12,248 bases of DNA, taken from CAYLZN01 sp964387935. GTDB lineage: Bacteria > Acidobacteriota > Vicinamibacteria > Vicinamibacterales > JAFNAJ01. Where the stretch lies: NCBI GenBank assembly GCA_964387935.1, contig CAYLZN010000159.1, forward strand, positions 1 through 12,248, in the 5' to 3' direction. The notes below the pieces were generated by a model. It saw only the letters and a program-made list of their open reading frames with translations, did not search any database and was not told where the DNA came from. This document shows positions 1-4,521 of the stretch, one piece after another; positions within the stretch are counted from its first letter, which is position 1, and each line of letters starts with the position of its first letter. The position numbers and the translations under genes were made by a program.

Positions 1-135
1 CGCCACCGCCCACCCGTTTTTCGGGGCCGACCGGCGCGGGGCCGCGCGACACCGGGGGGTGTTGTCCCGTCCCCGGGCCTGAAGGGCCCGGGGCTCCGAA
101 GAAGGAGGGCCGGGCCTTTCAGGCCCGGCCATTCC
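1..135. other. Non-coding, stem-loop-rich stretch at left edge
   Basis: No convincing reading frame was found in either direction, and any upstream gene lies outside the window. The stretch holds a chain of short inverted repeats: CCCG-T5-CGGG (13-25), ACACC-GGGG-GGTGT (49-62), and the large compound palindrome at 71-130 listed separately. It sits directly downstream of the stop codon of the minus-strand Rrf2 regulator, so at least part of it is that gene's 3' untranslated region. Confidence 0.6.
71..130. repeat. Compound palindrome, likely hairpin terminator or REP-like element
   Basis: Three perfect stem-loops lie end to end. They are CCCCGGGCC/GGCCCGGGG with loop TGAAG (71-93), CTCC/GGAG with loop GAAGAA (94-107), and GGCCGGGCC/GGCCCGGCC with loop TTTCA (108-130). 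The same bases also fold as one long hairpin. In that fold 73-91 pairs with 110-128 (18 Watson-Crick pairs plus one G-T), then there are two mismatches, then the CTCC/GGAG stem. It begins 6 nt downstream of the regulator's stop codon on the minus strand, which suits transcription termination. However, no run of T follows on that strand, so a classical intrinsic terminator is not proven. A REP/BIME-type intergenic repeat is the alternative. Confidence 0.55.
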
Positions 136-606
136 CTACCCCGGCCTGCGGAAATCTGGCGACACTGACTCCGGAATGGCCGGCGGCGCCGGAAATCCCA
201 GCGCGTTCGGGTGTCTGCTCAACTCCGTCAAGGTCGTCGTCTGCAGCCGGTGCCGGAATGCGTTCAGGGAGTGTTTCCAGGTGTGGTGCAGCGGGCAGGC
301 GCTCTCGTCCGAGCACACCTTCTGCCCCAGCACGCACGGCCGCCCTTGGCCGAGCTTGTCGAAGGCCTCGACGATATCGAACAGGGGCAGCCGGTCCGGA
401 TTCCTGACCAGCCGGAATCCGCCGCGTCGGCCTCGCTGGCTCTCGAGAATCCCCTCGACGGCGAGGGTCTGGAGGACCTTGGCCAGGAACGGTGAGGGGA
501 TGTCGAGGTCTGCGGCGATGTGCCGCGTCAGCACCCACTGCCCGCGCTCGCGCATCGCGAGATAGGCGAGGGCGCGGATGGCGTATTGGGAGCTGCGCGA
601 CAGCAT
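136..606 (-). CDS. Rrf2-family transcriptional regulator, probable Fe-S sensor
   Basis: The product is a 156-residue DNA-binding regulator, the usual length for Rrf2 proteins such as IscR and NsrR. The N-terminus (SSQYAIRALAYLA) and the winged helix-turn-helix (about residues 1-75, with the RGRRGGFRL wing near 58-66) are typical. A cysteine cluster follows: C91, C98 and C104, with histidines at 107 and 108. This spacing nearly matches the IscR ligand set of three cysteines plus His107, so binding of an iron-sulfur cluster is likely (inference). The ATG at 606 is chosen because the Rrf2 fold begins there; the longer upstream frame runs through the divergent operon and is spurious. The gene is divergent from the ferredoxin-dependent oxidoreductase operon, its most obvious target. 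The last 25 or so residues are proline-rich and probably disordered. Whether it senses cluster status, NO, O2 or redox state cannot be read from the sequence. Confidence 0.9.
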   Translation of the reverse strand: MLSRSSQYAIRALAYLAMRERGQWVLTRHIAADLDIPSPFLAKVLQTLAVEGILESQRGRRGGFRLVRNPDRLPLFDIVEAFDKLGQGRPCVLGQKVCSDESACPLHHTWKHSLNAFRHRLQTTTLTELSRHPNALGFPAPPAIPESVSPDFRRPG

Positions 607-636
607 GGCGGCATTCCCGTCGGGATGTAGCGGAGC

Positions 637-642
637 ATCATA
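637..642 (-). promoter_or_regulatory. Candidate -10 box for the Rrf2 regulator
   Basis: Read on the minus strand this is TATGAT, a five-of-six match to the sigma-70 -10 consensus. It sits in an unusually T-rich stretch and about 30 nt before the ATG at 606. No good -35 hexamer is visible at 17 nt. The position is plausible for a short-leader transcript. Confidence 0.35.
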
Positions 643-661
643 CTCCAAAAACAGAAAAAAG

Positions 662-702
662 GACATCCATATCTTAAATTCGGCTTTCAGTGTTATGGTG
701 TC
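662..702. promoter_or_regulatory. Imperfect inverted repeat in divergent promoter region, candidate Rrf2 operator
   Basis: The left arm GACATCCATA (662-671) and right arm TATGGTGTC (694-702) are complementary apart from one bulged base. They flank an AT-rich centre within an otherwise GC-rich window. The right arm contains TATGGT (694-699), a possible -10 box for the oxidoreductase operon with its start codon at 760. A regulator bound here would block that promoter. The sequence does not match the published IscR or NsrR consensus closely, so assignment to the neighbouring Rrf2 protein rests on position. Confidence 0.35.
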
Positions 703-744
703 ATTAGCGCGGAGCGTCACGAGCCCGCAGGCCCTGGCCTTCGC

Positions 745-752
745 GAGGAGGT
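745..752 (+). promoter_or_regulatory. Strong Shine-Dalgarno setting the GTG start at 760
   Basis: GAGGAGGT lies 7 nt before a GTG codon. There is no in-frame ATG that would keep the N-terminal ferredoxin domain, so this site decides the start of the delta-alpha subunit. Confidence 0.8.
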
Positions 753-759
753 CCCACCC

Positions 760-2166
760 GTGTCCACGACGGCTGTGGCGGAACGGCCCAAACCCTTCGT
801 CTTCCCCGAGTACTGCAAAGGCTGCGGACGCTGCATCGACGTCTGCACGAAGCACTGCATCTCGATGGGAACCGAGATCAACCCGCTCACCGGTCTCATC
901 CCGATCGTGCTCGACCTCGAGCAGTGCAACGGATGCGGCCTCTGCATCACCGCGTGTCCGGAGCCCTACGGCCTGAGGGGCCAGCCTCCCGGTGAGCCCT
1001 ACGAGCTCACCGATCCGGCCCACATGTTCGGGCCGCGCCCCTCGGAGGCCCCTGTCCCCGTCGACATCCCGGACGAGCGCCTTCCGCTGCCCGACGTCGC
1101 CCCGCTCGTCGTCAAGGGCAATTACGCGGCGGCCATCGGCGCGCTGCTTGCCGGCTGCCGGCACGTCTACGGCTACCCGATCACGCCCTCCACCGAAGGC
1201 GCCGAGCTCATGGCCAAGCTCCTGCCCAAGCTCGATGGCGTGTTCCTGCAGGCGGTGTCCGAAGTCGCGACGGTCAACATCATGTACGGCTGCGGTGGGG
1301 CGGGCCTGCGCGCACTGACGTTCACCTCCTCGCCCGGCTTCGCGCTCATGCTCGAGGGCATCTCCTACATGATCGGGGCGGAAGTGCCTGGCGTCTTCAT
1401 CGACGTCATGCGTGGCGGGCCCGGCCTCGGCAACATCGCGCCGGAGCAGTCCGACATCAAGCTCGCCTGCCGCGGCCTCGGCCACGGCAACACGCACGCC
1501 ATCGTGCTGGCGCCATCCACCCCGCAGGAGATGCTCGATCTCACCACGCTCGCCTTCGATCTGTCCTTCAAGTACCGCAACCCGGTCGTGATCCTCGGCG
1601 ACGGCTACCTCGGGCAGATGACGGGGCGTGTGAACCTGCCGCGCACCATGGTCAAGCCGGGCATCCCGCCCTGGGCGGTGTACGGCGACCGATCACACCG
1701 GGGGAACCTGATCAGCTCGATCTTCCTCTCCGAGCAGGAACTCGAGGCGCACAACCGACACCTGTTCGCGAAGTACGCCGCGATGACGCTCGCCGAGCAG
1801 CGCGCCGACCAGTTCCACTGCGGTGACGCGACCACGCTGGTCATCGCGTGCAACACGCCGGCGCAGATGGCCAAGGGCGCGGTGCAGGAGCTTCGTCATC
1901 GCGGGATCAAGGTTGGTCTGTTCCGCCCGGTCACGCTCTGGCCGTTCCCGATCCAGCCGCTCCTGCCACTGCTCAAGCGCGTGGAGCGCATCGTCGTCGT
2001 CGAGGCGAGCAGCGGGCAGCTCGAAGACGAGCTGCGCCTCGCCCTCTCGCACGCCGGCATCTATCGGCCGCCACTCATCGAGCACGTCCGCCGCTCCGGC
2101 GGCATGCTGCCCGGGCAGTCGGAGATCGTCGCCAAGATCCTCGCCGCGGAGGAGGTCCCGTCGTGA
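760..2166 (+). CDS. 2-oxoacid:ferredoxin oxidoreductase, fused delta-alpha subunit
   Basis: This chain forms half of a CoA-dependent 2-oxoacid:ferredoxin oxidoreductase, which oxidatively decarboxylates a 2-oxoacid to acyl-CoA while reducing ferredoxin in the cytoplasm. Residues 15-70 are a delta-type ferredoxin domain with two C-x2-C-x2-C-x3-C motifs (C19/C22/C25/C29 and C56/C59/C62/C66), predicted to hold two [4Fe-4S] clusters. A proline-rich linker (about 67-115) leads to the alpha-subunit pyrimidine-binding domain with KGN (119-121) and the hallmark GYPITPSTE (138-146), then a C-terminal transketolase-like domain to residue 468. In many archaeal enzymes delta and alpha are separate polypeptides; here they are one. 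The partner beta-gamma chain starts within this gene's stop codon. The sequence looks Kor/Vor-like, but 2-oxoglutarate and branched-chain 2-oxoacids cannot be distinguished by eye, so no symbol is given. Confidence 0.92.
   Translation: MSTTAVAERPKPFVFPEYCKGCGRCIDVCTKHCISMGTEINPLTGLIPIVLDLEQCNGCGLCITACPEPYGLRGQPPGEPYELTDPAHMFGPRPSEAPVPVDIPDERLPLPDVAPLVVKGNYAAAIGALLAGCRHVYGYPITPSTEGAELMAKLLPKLDGVFLQAVSEVATVNIMYGCGGAGLRALTFTSSPGFALMLEGISYMIGAEVPGVFIDVMRGGPGLGNIAPEQSDIKLACRGLGHGNTHAIVLAPSTPQEMLDLTTLAFDLSFKYRNPVVILGDGYLGQMTGRVNLPRTMVKPGIPPWAVYGDRSHRGNLISSIFLSEQELEAHNRHLFAKYAAMTLAEQRADQFHCGDATTLVIACNTPAQMAKGAVQELRHRGIKVGLFRPVTLWPFPIQPLLPLLKRVERIVVVEASSGQLEDELRLALSHAGIYRPPLIEHVRRSGGMLPGQSEIVAKILAAEEVPS
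2148..2156 (+). promoter_or_regulatory. Shine-Dalgarno inside delta-alpha gene for the beta-gamma start
   Basis: GGAGGAGGT ends 6 nt before the GTG at 2163, whose GTGA overlaps the TGA stop of the upstream gene. The arrangement points to translational coupling of the two subunits and fixes the downstream start well inside the longer open frame. Confidence 0.8.
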
Positions 2167-3590
2167 GCGCCACCGCCACCGTCTTCTACAACCGCTTCGA
2201 CCGACACGCGCACGGCGAGGGGCTCAAGGGCCACTCGACGCACTACTGCCCCGGCTGCGGCCATGGGCTCGCGCACAAGTTCCTGGCCGAGTCGATTGAC
2301 GAACTCGGCATCCAGGATCGCACCGTCGCGGTGTCGCCGGTCGGGTGCAGCGTGTTCCTCTACTACTACTTCGACGTGGGCAACACGCAGGCGGCCCACG
2401 GCCGTGCGCCCGCGGTCGCCGTCGGGCACAAGACGGCCAATCCCGATTCGATCGTAATCGCGTACCAGGGCGACGGCGACCTGGCGTCGATCGGCCTCGC
2501 GGAGATCGTCGCCACCGCGCAGCTCGGGATTCCCCTCTCGGTGATCTTCATCAACAACGCCATCTACGGCATGACCGGCGGGCAGATGGCGCCGACGACG
2601 CTCATCGGGCAGAAGAGCTCGACATCCCCCTACGGGCGCTCGCCGTTCATGGGCCAGCCGATGAAGGTGGCCGAGCTCATGGCGCAGCTCGACGGGCCCG
2701 TCTACGTGGAGCGCGTGGGGCTCTTCAACGCGAAACAGCGCACCCGCGCGAAGAAGGCGATCAAGAAGGCCCTGCAGTGCCAGGTCGAGGGCAAGGGGTT
2801 CGCGCTGGTCGAGGTGCTCGCGGAGTGTCCGACCCACCTGGGGTTGTCCTCGGTGGACGCCGAGAAGTGGGTCGAGACCGAGATGACGAAGATCTTCCCC
2901 CTCGGCCTCAAGAAGGACCTCACGGACGCGAGGTTCCCCGACTTTCCGCGTCCAACCTTCGCACCGGCAAAAATGATCGAGGTGCTCGGGGGCAGCGTCG
3001 AACGTACGGCGCGCGCCGCGTCCGGGTTTCCCTCGCACATTGCGCCGCGGGATGTGTCGCTCAAGCTGGCGGGCGCTGGCGGTGATGGGGCGCAGACCGC
3101 GGCGATGCTGATCTGCACGGCGGCGATCAACGAGGGCTTCGACTCCACCCATATTCCGAGCTACGGTCCCGAGTCGCGCGGGGGCACGTCCTACGCGGAC
3201 GTCCACGTGGCCGAAGACGAAGTCCTCTCGCCGGCGGCGCCGCACCCGCACGTGCTGGTGGCCTTCAACGCCCCCAGCCTGGCGAAGTTCGCGCCGGCGG
3301 TCGTGCCGGGCGGCTATGTCATCTACGACAGTTCGACGTGCCACGACGCGCCGCAGGTCGCCGAGCGCGTCTCCGTGATCGGGGTCCCGTTCACGCAGGT
3401 CGCCGCGGACCTGGGGCGCACGGTCGTCAAGAACGTCGTCGCGCTGGGCGCCCTGCAGGAGGCCACGAACCTGTTCCCGAAGGAGACCTTCCTGACGGCC
3501 ATCCGGCAGGCGCTGAAGGAGAAGTGCGCGATGATTCCCCTCAACGAAGAGGCCTTCGGCTGGGGGGCCCGGATGGTGACCAAGGGGTGA
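2163..3590 (+). CDS. 2-oxoacid:ferredoxin oxidoreductase, fused beta-gamma subunit
   Basis: This 475-residue chain completes the oxidoreductase. The beta part (about 20-250) binds thiamine diphosphate. It has GDGD (103-106) followed by NN (131-132), the spacing of the TPP/Mg motif, then YGMTGGQ (135-141). Four cysteines expected to hold the catalytic-side [4Fe-4S] cluster are present: C29 and C32 (YCPGCGH), C62 (SPVGCS) and C222 (AECPTH). After a linker (about 252-296) comes a gamma domain (297-470) with GAGGDGAQT (304-312) and SYGPESRGG (333-341), the family's CoA-side signature. Beta and gamma are commonly separate genes; here they are fused. The GTG start overlaps the upstream stop by 4 nt and has its own ribosome binding site, so equimolar expression is likely. 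Substrate range is unknown. All key residues are intact, so the enzyme should be active under low oxygen or with protection. Confidence 0.92.
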   Translation: MSATATVFYNRFDRHAHGEGLKGHSTHYCPGCGHGLAHKFLAESIDELGIQDRTVAVSPVGCSVFLYYYFDVGNTQAAHGRAPAVAVGHKTANPDSIVIAYQGDGDLASIGLAEIVATAQLGIPLSVIFINNAIYGMTGGQMAPTTLIGQKSSTSPYGRSPFMGQPMKVAELMAQLDGPVYVERVGLFNAKQRTRAKKAIKKALQCQVEGKGFALVEVLAECPTHLGLSSVDAEKWVETEMTKIFPLGLKKDLTDARFPDFPRPTFAPAKMIEVLGGSVERTARAASGFPSHIAPRDVSLKLAGAGGDGAQTAAMLICTAAINEGFDSTHIPSYGPESRGGTSYADVHVAEDEVLSPAAPHPHVLVAFNAPSLAKFAPAVVPGGYVIYDSSTCHDAPQVAERVSVIGVPFTQVAADLGRTVVKNVVALGALQEATNLFPKETFLTAIRQALKEKCAMIPLNEEAFGWGARMVTKG

Positions 3591-3592
3591 CC

Positions 3593-3607
3593 CGGCGGTT
3601 TTCGCCG
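3593..3607. terminator. Small stem-loop between convergent genes, weak terminator candidate
   Basis: CGGCG-GTTTT-CGCCG forms a 5-bp stem two bases after the beta-gamma stop codon and between two convergent genes. No T-tract follows on either strand, so termination here is uncertain. Confidence 0.3.
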
Positions 3608-3611
3608 TGCT

Positions 3612-3644
3612 GGCCGCGAGCCGCACGCCGCAGGCCGCAAGCCG
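3612..3644. repeat. Short GC-rich direct repeat in convergent intergenic gap
   Basis: GGCCGCGAGCCG (3612-3623) recurs as GGCCGCAAGCCG (3633-3644), one mismatch, 21 bp apart, with related GCCGCA units between. The stretch fills the 68-bp gap between the convergent oxidoreductase and GntR genes. It resembles low-complexity intergenic repeats of GC-rich genomes. No function is assigned. Confidence 0.4.
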
Positions 3645-3658
3645 ATGCTCCTCGCAGT

Positions 3659-4360
3659 CTAATACCCGGCGGCGTGCAGGGCCGTGACGACGCGGGACTC
3701 GGCGCGGCCGATATGCAGGAGCATCAGCGCCCGCGCGCGATCCGGGTCGTGGGTCCGCACGGCCTCGACGACCTCCACATGTTCCGCCGTTGACGCGGCG
3801 CCGTCGATACCCACGCCGAGCCCCAGATAGAGGGGCCGCTGGTGATGATCGAGGGCTGACATGACGGCGGCGATGAGCTGGCGGTTGTGCGTGCACCTGG
3901 CGAGGGCCAGGTGGAAGGTGCTGTTGTTCCGCAGGTACGCGACGTAGGTCTGCTGATCGCCGGGTGTGTACTCGGTCTTGACGGTGGCGGCCAGCTCCTC
4001 GATATCCTCCGGCGTCGCTCGCAATGCGGAGAGCGCGGCGGCCTCCGACTCGAGAATCCGCCGTAGTTCACACAACTCGCGGAAATCATCCACGGTCAAT
4101 GGGGCGATGACGTAGCCCCGGAAGGGCCTGAGGACGACGAGGCCCTCGAGGGCGAGTCGATTGAGCGCTTCGCGCAGGGGCGTCCTCGAGATGCCCATTT
4201 CCGCGCAGAGCTCCTTCTCGACCACGCGTTGCCCGGGCAGCATGGCGCAGGTCAGCACCCGGTGTTTCAGGGTGGCGTAGACGCGATCCACGATGGCCGC
4301 CGGAGGAGCGACGGTGGGGTCCAGCTCGATGAGAGACCTGGGCAGGCTCGCTGACGACAT
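3659..4360 (-). CDS. GntR-family regulator with FCD ligand-binding domain
   Basis: The product is a 233-residue FadR-subfamily (FCD) regulator of normal length. Residues about 20-87 form the winged helix-turn-helix, with the recognition helix near SRTPLREALNRL (59-70) and the wing LRPFRGYVI (77-85). Residues about 90-225 form the all-helical FCD domain, which in relatives binds small organic acids, often through a metal. Three expected metal-ligand histidines are visible (H150, H194, H216). The position usually held by aspartate four residues before H150 is Asn146 here, so metal use may differ. The gene is divergent from the TonB receptor operon, and AT-rich repeats cover its own promoter, which suggests control of that operon plus autoregulation (inference). 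No strong Shine-Dalgarno precedes the ATG at 4360; it is chosen because the N-terminal extension length fits the family. Confidence 0.9.
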   Translation of the reverse strand: MSSASLPRSLIELDPTVAPPAAIVDRVYATLKHRVLTCAMLPGQRVVEKELCAEMGISRTPLREALNRLALEGLVVLRPFRGYVIAPLTVDDFRELCELRRILESEAAALSALRATPEDIEELAATVKTEYTPGDQQTYVAYLRNNSTFHLALARCTHNRQLIAAVMSALDHHQRPLYLGLGVGIDGAASTAEHVEVVEAVRTHDPDRARALMLLHIGRAESRVVTALHAAGY

Positions 4361-4385
4361 GGCAAATATACTTTAGGCAATATAG
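4361..4385 (-). promoter_or_regulatory. Direct-repeat operator candidate over the GntR gene promoter
   Basis: On the minus strand TATATTGCC and TATATTTGCC occur as direct repeats 15 bp apart, ending right at the GntR start codon. The first contains TATATT (plus-strand 4379-4384), a good -10 box about 20 nt before the ATG. The same TATATTG core recurs in the inverted repeat at 4435-4447. This pattern suits autorepression by the GntR protein, which is an inference from position. Confidence 0.4.
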
Positions 4386-4434
4386 GGACCCACTGGAAGG
4401 CTTTTTCTGGGTGCGTGGACGGCGCGACTAGACA

Positions 4435-4447
4435 ACAAATATATTGT
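4435..4447. promoter_or_regulatory. ACAA-N5-TTGT inverted repeat, candidate GntR operator
   Basis: ACAAATATATTGT has complementary ACAA/TTGT arms around an AT centre, a layout common for GntR-family operators. It lies 75-87 nt before the TonB receptor start, where the operon's promoter should be, in the only AT-rich part of the 161-bp divergent gap. A TAGACA hexamer just upstream (4429-4434) could be a poor -35 box, but no convincing -10 follows. Confidence 0.45.
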
Positions 4448-4507
4448 ATGCGATGCTGCGCCGTCCGCCGGCCTTCGGCGCGGCACCACCAACCGCCCGT
4501 TGACGCC

Positions 4508-4516
4508 AGGAGGGAG
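4508..4516 (+). promoter_or_regulatory. Shine-Dalgarno of the TonB receptor gene
   Basis: AGGAGGGAG lies 5 nt before the ATG at 4522. It supports this start, which also gives a well-formed signal peptide. Confidence 0.7.
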
Positions 4517-4521
4517 AACTC

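Noticed and set aside
23..59. Runs of G that might form a G-quadruplex
   Set aside because: Only three runs of four or more G occur in this stretch, with long loops between them. Hairpin pairing explains the area better.
136..1497. Long minus-strand open frame of 453 codons extending the Rrf2 gene upstream
   Set aside because: Residues before the MLSRSSQYAI start are antisense to the oxidoreductase gene, arginine/glycine-rich and without domain features. Only 136-606 is a credible gene.
1848..2162. N-terminal extension of the beta-gamma subunit
   Set aside because: The frame is open upstream but overlaps the alpha coding region, has shadow-like composition, and a GTG with a strong ribosome binding site sits at 2163.
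3593..3607. Strong intrinsic terminator after the oxidoreductase operon
   Set aside because: The stem is only 5 bp with no following T-tract, so it is listed as a weak candidate only.
2061..3896. Long minus-strand open frame of 611 codons
   Set aside because: It is antisense to the beta-gamma gene and part of the GntR region, low in complexity and rich in Arg/Gly, as expected for shadow frames in high-GC DNA.
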